Source: Flavobacterium sp. Root901
Lineage (GTDB): Bacteria; Bacteroidota; Bacteroidia; Flavobacteriales; Flavobacteriaceae
DNA length: 64,000 nucleotides
Direction: 5' to 3'
Assembly: GCF_001429765.1 (NCBI RefSeq)
Contig: NZ_LMJB01000005.1
Span: 250,549-314,548 of the forward strand
Shown: piece by piece, positions 36,804-45,163 of the stretch
How the letters are laid out: the number at the start of each line of letters is the position of its first letter
How positions within the stretch are numbered: the stretch's first letter is position 1
Translations under genes and position numbers: made by a program
Notes under the pieces: generated by a model
Told to the model about the DNA's origin: nothing
Database searches by the model: none
The model's input: only the letters and a program-made list of their open reading frames with translations

Positions 36804-38030
36804 TTAATTGAATTTGCTCTTCACAAACCATCTATCATTAAATGAGAAGCTTAAACTAAAGTTCATGTAATTTTCCTGAACTAATCCAGCAGATGTCGTT
36901 CCTCTTTTTCCAAATTCAATTCCAAAATTTACATTTGAAAAAGTACCTGTAATTGGAAGTCCTGCTCCTAATGAAAGTCCAACATCATTAATATTCTGAT
37001 TGTTAACCACCAAACCAAGTTTTTCATATTTCAAACCTGCTCTATATGTAATTCTGCTGAAGTAACTTGCAAACGAACTGTAATTTGGAATGTAATAACC
37101 TCCTACAGCATATTTATTATATTTTTCGTATTTAACATTTGGACTTGAATTGTAGTAATTAGCAAGTTCTCCTGCTCCCTGAAAAGCAAATGAAGTACCA
37201 ATTAACCATTTTCTGGCTTCACCGATACCGGCGCCAAATGTCAATTTATTTGGAAGCTTAAGATTTGTTTCTACAGATTCTCCTTTAACCGCATCCGGAT
37301 CACCATCTACTTCTATCATTCTTGAACTTACTGAATTTAATTTACTTCCAAAAGTATAACTTAAACTAGAGTAGATATTTATTTTTTTCGTAATCTTCGT
37401 TTGATACATTGTACCAATATTAAAGTTTACGCCAGACAATTCAGATGAATTGGTTTCCCTGCTCGCATTTTGTACGCCTGTAATAGCTTCAATTGTCGTT
37501 GTTGTAATTTTTCCAAAATTATATTGAAGATCAGCTCCGATATTCCATTTTGGAGTTATTTTGTATCCTAAACCAAAAAACACTTTGTTAACACCTCCTT
37601 TTCCTTCAAGCTGACTGCTAACCGCTCCTTCGGCAGGATTTATATCTGAAATTTTATATCCTACAGAAGACAAAGGAAGTAAACCAAATCCTGCTCCAAA
37701 TTTACCAAGCGGAATTCCTAAAGCCAGATAGTCAAAAGTAGATCTTTGAGCTTTTGAAGATTCTGTACTGCTTTTAATATTATTAACCGCAAAAGTTCCT
37801 CCAACTGAAAAAGTAGTTTGACCAAGACTGGCATAACTCGCCGGGTTTTCAATATTCAGGTGAATACTATCCTGTTCAACTGCAACTCCTGCCATTGATC
37901 TGTTTTCAAGGGTTCCTTTAAATCTTGTATCCCCTATTCCATAAAAAGAATATGGAGATGAAGTACCTTGCTGAGCAAATGAAACGAACGAGATAAGTAG
38001 ACAAGCACTTATTATAATTTTTTTAATCAT
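36804..38030 (-). CDS. Outer-membrane beta-barrel protein of unknown function
   Basis: This 408-residue protein has a signal peptide (ending in SFAQQ at about 20) and alternating hydrophobic strands through its length. SSPYSFYGIGDTRFKG near residue 24 and the barrel pattern resemble FadL/OmpP1-like outer-membrane proteins of Bacteroidetes. The C-terminal strand is aromatic-rich (SFSFNDRWFV). Its start overlaps the coaX stop by eight bases. A function in lipid or envelope transport is suggested only by its operon with lptC. Confidence 0.78.
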   Translation of the reverse strand: MIKKIIISACLLISFVSFAQQGTSSPYSFYGIGDTRFKGTLENRSMAGVAVEQDSIHLNIENPASYASLGQTTFSVGGTFAVNNIKSSTESSKAQRSTFDYLALGIPLGKFGAGFGLLPLSSVGYKISDINPAEGAVSSQLEGKGGVNKVFFGLGYKITPKWNIGADLQYNFGKITTTTIEAITGVQNASRETNSSELSGVNFNIGTMYQTKITKKINIYSSLSYTFGSKLNSVSSRMIEVDGDPDAVKGESVETNLKLPNKLTFGAGIGEARKWLIGTSFAFQGAGELANYYNSSPNVKYEKYNKYAVGGYYIPNYSSFASYFSRITYRAGLKYEKLGLVVNNQNINDVGLSLGAGLPITGTFSNVNFGIEFGKRGTTSAGLVQENYMNFSLSFSFNDRWFVKSKFN

Positions 38031-38757
38031 TGTTGATTTTATATTGAAATGTTTGGTTCAAACTTTCCAGAAGGAAATTTGAATTGGCAAATATGGTATT
38101 TTTTAATCGTTTAGCCAAAAAATCTGCATCACCTCCCGTTAAAATTATTATAAAATTTGAAAAGTTTGCCCGATATTCATCGATAAAACCATCAATCTCA
38201 TAGACGAATCCATTAACCACTCCCGAATGAATGGCCTGCGCAGTGGAGTTTCCAATATAAGAATCCGGGTTTTCCAAAGTCAGCAAAGGCAGTCTGGCCG
38301 TGAAATTATGCAAAGCTTCATAACGAAGACGAAGTCCGGGAGAAATTGCACCGCCCAGATAATTATCATTTTCGTCGATGAAATCGTAGGTGATACAAGT
38401 TCCGGCATCAACCACTAATCTATTTTGTTTTGGAAATTGCAGCGCTGCCCCTGCAGCCAAAATCATCCGATCGATTCCTAAAGTTTTTGGTGTTGCATAT
38501 TTATTATTGAAAGGAAAAATATCTTCGTGCGTAAAAAAGTGAACATTGAGCCTATTTTCAAAGTTTAAAAAAGATTGCTTTTCTACATTACCAACCGATG
38601 AAACAACTAAATCGGAGCAATTCTGAAATTTTTCTAAAATTTTTTTAATTTCTTCTGCAAGCTCATTTTTCTCAAAAATAAAATTTTCAAGAGCAGTACT
38701 TCCCTCAAAGACAGCTGCTTTAATTCGAGTGTTACCAACATCAACTGTTAAAACCAT
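38023..38757 (-). CDS. coaX: Type III pantothenate kinase
   Basis: This 244-residue enzyme phosphorylates pantothenate, the first step of coenzyme A synthesis. The N-terminal phosphate-binding motif DVGNTRIKAAVFEG (about 5-18), DAGTCITYDFI (about 126-136) and GGAISPGLRLR (about 143-153) are diagnostic of CoaX. The start is the ATG at 38757; an in-frame extension to 38937 would run through the tRNA-Phe gene on the other strand and is not credible. It is the first gene of the minus-strand envelope operon, with an eight-base overlap to the next gene. The divergent tRNA gene starts 105 bases away. Confidence 0.94.
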   Translation of the reverse strand: MVLTVDVGNTRIKAAVFEGSTALENFIFEKNELAEEIKKILEKFQNCSDLVVSSVGNVEKQSFLNFENRLNVHFFTHEDIFPFNNKYATPKTLGIDRMILAAGAALQFPKQNRLVVDAGTCITYDFIDENDNYLGGAISPGLRLRYEALHNFTARLPLLTLENPDSYIGNSTAQAIHSGVVNGFVYEIDGFIDEYRANFSNFIIILTGGDADFLAKRLKNTIFANSNFLLESLNQTFQYKINND

Positions 38758-38809
38758 TTTTATTTTTTTACCATTGCGAAGATACGAATTGATTTTTTTA
38801 AAAAAATGT

Positions 38810-38840
38810 TTTGGATAAACGGAAAATGATTCTATCTTTG
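38810..38840 (+). promoter_or_regulatory. Consensus Bacteroidetes promoter of tRNA-Phe
   Basis: TTTG at 38810-38813 and TATCTTTG at 38833-38840 are exactly 19 bases apart. Transcription would start near 38847, 15 bases before the tRNA. This is the best promoter match in the window. Confidence 0.75.
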
Positions 38841-38861
38841 CACCCGCAATGAGCACAACAC

Positions 38862-38934
38862 GGTACCTTAGCTCAGATGGTAGAGCAATGGACTGAAAAT
38901 CCATGTGTCCCTGGTTCGATCCCTGGAGGTACCA
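38862..38934 (+). tRNA. tRNA-Phe (GAA)
   Basis: The 73-base gene folds as a cloverleaf. The acceptor arm GGTACCT pairs with AGGTACC, with discriminator A at 38934. The D-arm is GCTC/GAGC. The anticodon arm ATGGA/TCCAT encloses the loop CTGAAAA with anticodon GAA at 38895-38897. The T-arm has the loop TTCGATC. In the T-stem the central pair is T-T (38912/38924), so only four of five pairs are Watson-Crick. The CCA is not fully encoded in the genome. Confidence 0.95.
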
Positions 38935-38938
38935 CAAA

Positions 38939-38970
38939 ACCCGAATAGAAATATTCGGGTTTTTTGTTTT
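38939..38970 (+). terminator. Terminator of tRNA-Phe
   Basis: ACCCGAATA at 38939-38947 pairs perfectly with TATTCGGGT at 38952-38960 around a GAAA loop. A run of T residues follows. Confidence 0.9.
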
Positions 38971-39017
38971 TATTACTTCCCTATAAATTTAACCGCTAAC
39001 AAACATAAAATTACATA

Positions 39018-39053
39018 AAGGTCTGCAAGTTTTGAAAATGACTTGCAGACCTT
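39018..39053 (+). repeat. Perfect 13-bp palindrome between tRNA-Phe and the MFS gene
   Basis: The 13-base arms at 39018-39030 and 39041-39053 (core GGTCTGCAAG/CTTGCAGACC) are fully complementary around a 10-base loop. The word TGCAAG and the loop resemble the repeats at 58092-58190. Apart from the tRNA terminator and this palindrome, the 304-base spacer from 38935 to 39238 is plain AT-rich sequence in which I see nothing else. Confidence 0.55.
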
Positions 39054-39238
39054 AGTGTTTTTAATATATCTTCTGCAGTTAAAAACCTACTTTGTAAACT
39101 TTTGATTACCAAAAATCAGAAAGTCAATATTTAAATTGTTTTTGTTAAAAAAGTATTAACTAAATAAAAAAATATCTATTATATTCGTGAAATCGTATTT
39201 TAAATTTTTATTTGTTATTAAAAACACAGAGCGTTTTT

Positions 39239-40735
39239 ATGGGTAAAACTTCAACTAAAGGTATTTGGAAAGTAATTTCCGCCTCTTCAATGGGCACAAT
39301 GATTGAATGGTACGATTTCTATATTTTTGGAAGTTTAGCCGTGGTAATTTCCACAAAATTCTTTCCCAGCGACAATCCAACAGCGGCTTTTTTATCTACT
39401 TTGGCCACTTTTGCAGCAGGGTTTGTGGTAAGGCCTTTTGGAGCTTTATTCTTTGGAAGACTTGGAGATATTATTGGCCGAAAATATACTTTTATGGCTA
39501 CCTTATTATTAATGGGCGGCTCTACATTCTTGATAGGCTGCATTCCGAGTTATGAAACCATTGGTTTTCTTGCGCCTTTATTAGTTTTAATTTTACGATT
39601 ATTACAAGGTTTGGCCCTTGGAGGAGAATATGGCGGAGCGGCTACTTATGTCGCAGAACACGCTCCTGTTGGCCAAAAAGGATATTGGACTTCCTGGATT
39701 CAAACCACAGCGACCGTTGGGTTGTTTATCTCATTGATGGTAATTCTGGCTACTAAAAATATACTTTCGCCAGATGATTTTGATTCCTGGGGATGGCGTG
39801 TTCCGTTTTGGGTTTCTATTGTTATGGTGGGCGTTTCTTATTTAATAAGAAAAAATATGGACGAGTCGCCTGTGTTTGCAAAAGCTAAAAAAGAAGGAAA
39901 TACAAGTACAAATCCGCTCAAGGAAAGTTTTGGAAACAGATACAACTTAAAATTTGTTTTACTGGCTTTATTCGGCGCTACAATGGGGCAAGGTGTTGTT
40001 TGGTATACAGGTCAGTTCTACGCCATGAGTTTTATGAAAACGGTTATGAATGTTGACTCTTCTCAGGTTGACAGTTTACTGGGAATTTCACTTTTATTAG
40101 GAACGCCTTTTTTTATTGTTTTTGGATGGTTAAGCGATAAAGCCGGAAGAAAATATATTATGATGTCCGGAATGCTGCTTGCCATTTTGTTTTACAGACC
40201 TATTTACAAAATGATGTACAATACAACTGATGTTACTTATAAAACCGAAATTGTAGAAAAAACAACCCAAAGTGTTGAAACATCAAAAAACAATGATATA
40301 ATTACTTCAATTTCAAAAACCTATACAGATGGAACTTCGTACATAGAAAAAAAGACAGATTTTGCCAATAAGAAGAAATCTCAAAGTAGCGTTATTATTA
40401 ATATCAATTCTGAAGATGAGTGGACATTAATTTTTTTAGTTTTCATTCAGGTATTATTTGTTACAATGGTTTATGGTCCAATTGCGGCATTTTTAGTCGA
40501 AATGTTTCCGGCTAAAATTCGATATACTTCAATGTCACTTCCTTATCATGTAGGAAATGGGATTTTTGGAGGATTACTGCCAGCGATTTCAACCTATTTT
40601 GTAACACATGCAAAAGAAGCCGGAAAAAGCGATTTTTATCTTGACGGACTTTGGTATCCTATTATTATCGCTTCGATCTGTTTTGTGATTGGAATGATTT
40701 ACATAGACAACAAAAATAAAATTAATCATCTTTAA
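39239..40735 (+). CDS. MFS transporter, metabolite:H+ symporter (MHS) type
   Basis: This 498-residue permease starts at the ATG at 39239; a TTG 27 bases upstream is unlikely. It has the MHS family marks ASSMGTMIEWYDFYIFGS (about 13-30), GRLGDIIGRKYTFM (about 80-93) and ALGGEYGGAATYVAEHAP (about 130-147). Members of this family import proline, betaine or organic acids; the substrate here is not readable. Unusually, about 75 hydrophilic residues (about 325-400, rich in Thr, Ser and Lys) are inserted between membrane helices in the second half. A 75-residue membrane protein gene follows after 13 bases. Confidence 0.88.
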   Translation: MGKTSTKGIWKVISASSMGTMIEWYDFYIFGSLAVVISTKFFPSDNPTAAFLSTLATFAAGFVVRPFGALFFGRLGDIIGRKYTFMATLLLMGGSTFLIGCIPSYETIGFLAPLLVLILRLLQGLALGGEYGGAATYVAEHAPVGQKGYWTSWIQTTATVGLFISLMVILATKNILSPDDFDSWGWRVPFWVSIVMVGVSYLIRKNMDESPVFAKAKKEGNTSTNPLKESFGNRYNLKFVLLALFGATMGQGVVWYTGQFYAMSFMKTVMNVDSSQVDSLLGISLLLGTPFFIVFGWLSDKAGRKYIMMSGMLLAILFYRPIYKMMYNTTDVTYKTEIVEKTTQSVETSKNNDIITSISKTYTDGTSYIEKKTDFANKKKSQSSVIININSEDEWTLIFLVFIQVLFVTMVYGPIAAFLVEMFPAKIRYTSMSLPYHVGNGIFGGLLPAISTYFVTHAKEAGKSDFYLDGLWYPIIIASICFVIGMIYIDNKNKINHL

Positions 40736-40748
40736 CATTTTTAAAAAC

Positions 40749-40976
40749 ATGGACAAAATCAAACAAACTTTAGGCGTTTTATGGGTTATTTTAGCAGTTG
40801 CAGCCGCTTATTTTTGCGTGTTTGAATTTGGCTTACCTAAATTATTATCGGATCAGCAAGATGATTTAGTCTTTGGTATCATTATTCTATTTATCCTCAC
40901 CCCTCTTATTGTTCTGGGACTGGGAACATTTGGCTATTTTGCTGTAATAGGAGAATATAACGACAGGAAGAAATAA
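40749..40976 (+). CDS. Small membrane protein (75 aa) downstream of MHS transporter
   Basis: This 75-residue protein has two hydrophobic helices, at about 9-28 and 44-67. It has no recognised domain. It lies 13 bases after the transporter stop and is probably co-transcribed with it, perhaps as an accessory subunit; that link is inference from spacing. A possible bidirectional hairpin follows at 41003. Confidence 0.7.
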   Translation: MDKIKQTLGVLWVILAVAAAYFCVFEFGLPKLLSDQQDDLVFGIIILFILTPLIVLGLGTFGYFAVIGEYNDRKK

Positions 40977-41002
40977 CAAAAACAATAAATAACTAAACCA
41001 GA

Positions 41003-41037
41003 AAAGGGCTGTCTATTTTTCAATAGAACAGCCCTTT
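41003..41037 (+). terminator. Possible bidirectional hairpin between convergent genes
   Basis: AAAGGGCTGT at 41003-41012 is complementary to ACAGCCCTTT at 41028-41037, with further CTATT/AATAG pairing inside. The T-run is short on each strand, so termination strength is uncertain. Confidence 0.5.
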
Positions 41038-41085
41038 CGCATTACTAACCAAACCAAATTTTAATGCCTGAAATATATTTTTAAA

Positions 41086-43962
41086 TTATTTTTTGATAAA
41101 TTTCATTACCTGAACTTTGTTGTCTCCGTTCGAAGCTTTTACAATATATAAACCTGTCTGTAATTCGCTTACGCCAAATTGAAAATCAGTATTTCCATTT
41201 GAATTAAAACTCTTTACTAACTGACCTGAAATTGAATAAATCTGAACTTTTGTAAAAGCAGTATTTAAAGTAAAATAATTTGAAACCGGATTTGGATACA
41301 GATTTACTGCAGTTCCTTTTTCAAAATCTTCAATTGCCAGATTTGCTGTTTTATTTCCATAAATTCTATACTCCCCGGCCGATAAACTTATTGCGGCATT
41401 TACATCGGTAACATTTATTGTTGTGTTGTCCATTAAATTGTACCAAGTTCCTGTGTATGGAAAACCAGTTGCTACATTTTGGGCTGAAGTGTCAAAATTG
41501 GCCAAAATTACTACATCTTTTAATTGTGTAGAAGCTAAACCAGCATTTGTAATTTTAATATTTTGTGTCAATGAATTTGCATTTGTCATTGTTGCAGTTC
41601 CTAAAAATACCGGCTCTACAGTTTTAAGGGTTATCATTTTTGCCCAATCGTTATAGATTTTATTACGATTTGAATCTCCTAACCAATTATTCACCCATTG
41701 CGGCTGTGGTTTTGTATCTAATTTACAATCTCCTGAAATTGTTGCTGAAGCATCGTTTACTGTTCCATCATTACAAGTATAAATAGATTTTTCCCAGCCT
41801 AATTCTCCAAAATGCCAAATCATTTTTGGCCCAGGCACCAATAATGAAACCGCTCCAATTGCAGACATTCTTGACAATGCTGTATTTACTGTTTTTACAT
41901 TATAAGAACCATTGGAAGCGCCGTATTGAACATTTTTATACATTAAGCGTTCTTCATCATGACTTTCGGCATAACCCATCAAACGATTTGCTGCAAAACC
42001 ACGATTTGCACTCAGCATTCTCGAAATATTACTGTCAGATGCATACCCCATCGATAACTGATTGTATTGATCTGTCATTTTACCCCACATCATAATTCCT
42101 TTGCTTGGGGTTTCAGTAATTCTGTAATCTGCCCATTGCTTTTCTTCAGTGTCAGTTCCTAAATGCTCAAAAATGGTATAATGTGTTGGATCTAAACTCC
42201 ATGAAAAGTCCGCATATTTTTTTAAAACATCAACTCTATCCTGTTGGTATCCATTTGTACAAGATTCATCAGATGCTGTACAAGCCTGTGTAAATCCTTT
42301 CGTTAAATCCCAGCGGAAACCGTCAATTTTGTATTCTTCGATCCATTGTTTAATTACTCTGTTTACATAATACTGTGTTTTAAGGGACTGATGATTAAAA
42401 TCTTCCCCAACACTGTAAGTATGTTTTGCCACCATATTAAAATAAGGATTTTCAGCCGTAGGAGATCCAAAACCATCTCCATCAGGATCGTTCATCCACA
42501 TTCTTACCATCGGATTTCTGCCAAAAGCGTGATTTAACGCCACGTCAAGAATAACCGCAATTCCGTTTTGATGAAACACATCAATTAATTCTTTTAGTTT
42601 ATCAGATGTTCCGTAAAATTTGTCCAAAGCCATATGAAATGAAGTGTTGTAACCCCAGCTTTCATTGCCTTCAAACTCCATCACAGGCATTAATTCGATT
42701 GCATTTATTTTAAGATTTTTAAAATATTCTATTTTATCAATTAAACTTTGATAATTACGGGCAGCATCAAAATCACGAACCAAAACTTCATAAACCACTA
42801 ATTTTTCTTTTGCTGGTTTAGTGAAGTTCGTAACCTGCCAATTATATGGAGTCTGGCCTGTTTTTAAAACCGTAACTTCAAATTGCTGTCCCGCAGGATA
42901 AGCAGGCAGATTTGGATAAGAAGCTGCCGGAATTCCCGGATCATCGTATGGAGACAAAACCAAAGTCGAATATGGATCGGCCGTTTTTACTAAAGAGGGA
43001 GAATTTGCCAACGGAGTAGCATCTACGACCCAGTATTGATATGTATTATTTACTCCCGAAACTAAACCGGTTAATTCTAACCAGAATTTACCAGAAACAG
43101 GGTCCTTTTTCATGGCATACGCCGAAGTTGGCTGCCAGTTATTGAAACTTCCTGCAACGTAAACAAAATCTTTTAAAGGTGCATCTAAAACCAATGTTGC
43201 TTTTGTAGCATCCGCAGCATTATAGTTAATTCCGTCAACTAGACCTGCCGGCATTGCCTGAGAAACTGTATTTGGATTTACAATAACCGAAAACTTTTTT
43301 ACGATGGTAACTGCTCCCTGAGTTACAGTCAATTCATAGTTTTGATTGTTAATAATATTGGTGTGAGAATACGAATAACTCGCAGTACCTGTATTTGTAT
43401 TAATAACAGTTCCGTTTGCTTTTAAAGAATAACTCGCAGTTCCATTGGTATTGGTTGCTGTGATATTAAAATTAGATCCTGATGAAATAATCGTTGCACT
43501 ATTTTCTGCCGGAGAAGTTAATGTTACCTGAAAAGATCCTACTTCAACTAAAATGTCCTGAGATTTTTTATCACCTGTTCCGTCTTTTGCTTTTACGAGA
43601 AAACCTATTCTTCCTATTCCGTTTCTGCTAAAATATACAGATGGTGTAAAAGTTTTTGTGTAAGTATCTGTACCTGCATTATATGTAAATTTACTGGCTT
43701 CGTTTGAGGCTGTCCAAGATCCATTAGACGGACTGTCGGATTGATTTGTATCATTTACATCATAAGACCAGGACCAAAGATACAAAGCATGAGTTGCACT
43801 TATTCCCCAAGAAGTTTCATTGACACTGCTGCCATTAATTGTAATAGTAATTGATGTCGTATCATCAAATGCTGCTGGACTTATTGAGTATGTTACCGTT
43901 TGCACTTGGGCAGAAACAGCAAAAGACATCAATAAAAAAAGTATAAGTAAAGTTCTTTTCAT
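41086..43962 (-). CDS. Secreted multidomain alpha-amylase (GH13) with type IX sorting domain
   Basis: This 958-residue extracellular enzyme hydrolyses starch. It has a signal peptide (about 1-18) and beta-sandwich or carbohydrate-binding regions at about 20-240. An E-set/CBM48-like module lies at about 255-335 (VYVAGSFNNWQP). The GH13 catalytic domain spans about 390-860, with the nucleophile Asp in IDGFRWDLTKGF, an acid Glu in TIFEHLG and the third acid in YAESHDEERL. The last 75 residues (NLYPNPVSNYFTLN ... GLYIVKASNGDNKVQVMKFIKK) are a type A C-terminal domain for the type IX secretion system. It is the last gene of the SusCDE arm, after a hairpin at 44002. Confidence 0.94.
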   Translation of the reverse strand: MKRTLLILFLLMSFAVSAQVQTVTYSISPAAFDDTTSITITINGSSVNETSWGISATHALYLWSWSYDVNDTNQSDSPSNGSWTASNEASKFTYNAGTDTYTKTFTPSVYFSRNGIGRIGFLVKAKDGTGDKKSQDILVEVGSFQVTLTSPAENSATIISSGSNFNITATNTNGTASYSLKANGTVINTNTGTASYSYSHTNIINNQNYELTVTQGAVTIVKKFSVIVNPNTVSQAMPAGLVDGINYNAADATKATLVLDAPLKDFVYVAGSFNNWQPTSAYAMKKDPVSGKFWLELTGLVSGVNNTYQYWVVDATPLANSPSLVKTADPYSTLVLSPYDDPGIPAASYPNLPAYPAGQQFEVTVLKTGQTPYNWQVTNFTKPAKEKLVVYEVLVRDFDAARNYQSLIDKIEYFKNLKINAIELMPVMEFEGNESWGYNTSFHMALDKFYGTSDKLKELIDVFHQNGIAVILDVALNHAFGRNPMVRMWMNDPDGDGFGSPTAENPYFNMVAKHTYSVGEDFNHQSLKTQYYVNRVIKQWIEEYKIDGFRWDLTKGFTQACTASDESCTNGYQQDRVDVLKKYADFSWSLDPTHYTIFEHLGTDTEEKQWADYRITETPSKGIMMWGKMTDQYNQLSMGYASDSNISRMLSANRGFAANRLMGYAESHDEERLMYKNVQYGASNGSYNVKTVNTALSRMSAIGAVSLLVPGPKMIWHFGELGWEKSIYTCNDGTVNDASATISGDCKLDTKPQPQWVNNWLGDSNRNKIYNDWAKMITLKTVEPVFLGTATMTNANSLTQNIKITNAGLASTQLKDVVILANFDTSAQNVATGFPYTGTWYNLMDNTTINVTDVNAAISLSAGEYRIYGNKTANLAIEDFEKGTAVNLYPNPVSNYFTLNTAFTKVQIYSISGQLVKSFNSNGNTDFQFGVSELQTGLYIVKASNGDNKVQVMKFIKK

Positions 43963-44001
43963 AATATATAGTGGTTAGCTAAATAGTTAGTTGATTAAAA
44001 A

Positions 44002-44023
44002 AGGGCTATCCTGAGATAGCCCT
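44002..44023 (-). terminator. Hairpin between susE-like and amylase genes
   Basis: AGGGCTATC at 44002-44010 pairs with GATAGCCCT at 44015-44023 around CTGA. On the minus strand a U-run follows the stem. It may end or attenuate the SusCDE transcript before the amylase gene. Confidence 0.7.
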
Positions 44024-44045
44024 CTTTAATTATTTAAGAAGTTTA

Positions 44046-45143
44046 TTATTGATTAGGAATCATTAGATAACTTCCGTCTAAATCATTAAAATAAATAACA
44101 TATTTAGATTTTGATACTGGTATATTATCACCTGTTCCTCCTCCAGAGAAAGGAGTTTTTCCACCCCATGAAACATCCCATGCATCATTAGCTCTAAATT
44201 TCATTTCACCATCATTAAGTGAAGTTACACCCAATGACCAAATATGTCCATTGAAAGAAGATTTTACCATTGCAGTAGAAGCATCCCATCCTTTAGAAGT
44301 TGCGCTTCCGATAATACCTACTGTTGAGTAAGTTGCAGCACCAGCACCAGCAGCGTAAGGCACTAAAGAATAAGTCAGCTTTTGAACATCCATAGTAAAT
44401 GTGTAATAACCGTCAGCTGCAATACTGAAGCTGGCAGGATCCGGATCAGATTCTGTTCCTCTATACACTAAGCTTCCACTCGCACCTCCGTACATTGGAG
44501 CCCAATTCCCTAAATTTTTGATAGCTTTAAAAGCACCTGCTTTAAAGTATCCTGTAAATTTATATTCGTTAGCATTTGTTCCGCTTCTGAATAAGATTTG
44601 GTTTCCTTTATTGTTATCCCAGCCAGAAACAGTTGCGTCTCCAACTAAATACCAGTCATTAAAGTCATAATCTACTTTTCCAACATAAGGAGTTACAGTA
44701 ATTGAGATTACATTTTTTCCTGTTTGTACAAATCCTCCAGATACATTTGAAGCAATTTTTACATCATACATTGCTGCTATTTCTGGTTTACCTCCAAGAT
44801 CAATTGCAGCCTGATTTAAATCTTTGGCTAAAATTGAAGCTTCTGTAACATTCGTTGTAGATGCAAGCGTTTTTGCCGTAGTAAAGTCTCCTCCTTTTTT
44901 ATCAATCAATAGGGTATATTTTATTACTACATTTGTTGAATATTCTGCTGCTGACCAAGTAAATTTAGCCACTTCTTCTTGTGCTTTTTCAACATCCAAA
45001 ACATAAGTCTGTCCTGTTGCAGGTGCAGTAATTTCTGGTACTTTAACAGAATCCAGAACTGGTCTTTCGTCTACAGCATCAGCGTTACATGAAACCGCTA
45101 ATACACCAATAAACGCGATTAAAATTTTATAAATATTTTTCAT
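44046..45143 (-). CDS. SusE/SusF-like starch-binding outer-membrane lipoprotein
   Basis: This 365-residue lipoprotein has a lipobox ending in VSC (about residue 19). An N-terminal Ig-like domain (about 35-145) resembles the SusE N-terminal domain. Two starch-binding-type modules follow: one at about 160-260 (VGDATVSGWDNNKG) and one at about 270-365 (GIIGSATSKGWDAS), each with a Gly-Trp-Asp motif and aromatic residues. In Bacteroides, such proteins bind starch at the cell surface. It is third in the susC-susD-susE order and 20 bases from susD. Confidence 0.88.
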   Translation of the reverse strand: MKNIYKILIAFIGVLAVSCNADAVDERPVLDSVKVPEITAPATGQTYVLDVEKAQEEVAKFTWSAAEYSTNVVIKYTLLIDKKGGDFTTAKTLASTTNVTEASILAKDLNQAAIDLGGKPEIAAMYDVKIASNVSGGFVQTGKNVISITVTPYVGKVDYDFNDWYLVGDATVSGWDNNKGNQILFRSGTNANEYKFTGYFKAGAFKAIKNLGNWAPMYGGASGSLVYRGTESDPDPASFSIAADGYYTFTMDVQKLTYSLVPYAAGAGAATYSTVGIIGSATSKGWDASTAMVKSSFNGHIWSLGVTSLNDGEMKFRANDAWDVSWGGKTPFSGGGTGDNIPVSKSKYVIYFNDLDGSYLMIPNQ

Positions 45144-45163
45144 ATTACTGTCTTATATAGATA

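Noticed and set aside
38758..38937. In-frame extension of coaX by 60 residues upstream
   Set aside because: It runs antisense through the whole tRNA-Phe gene, and the CoaX family starts at the MVLTVDVGNT motif.
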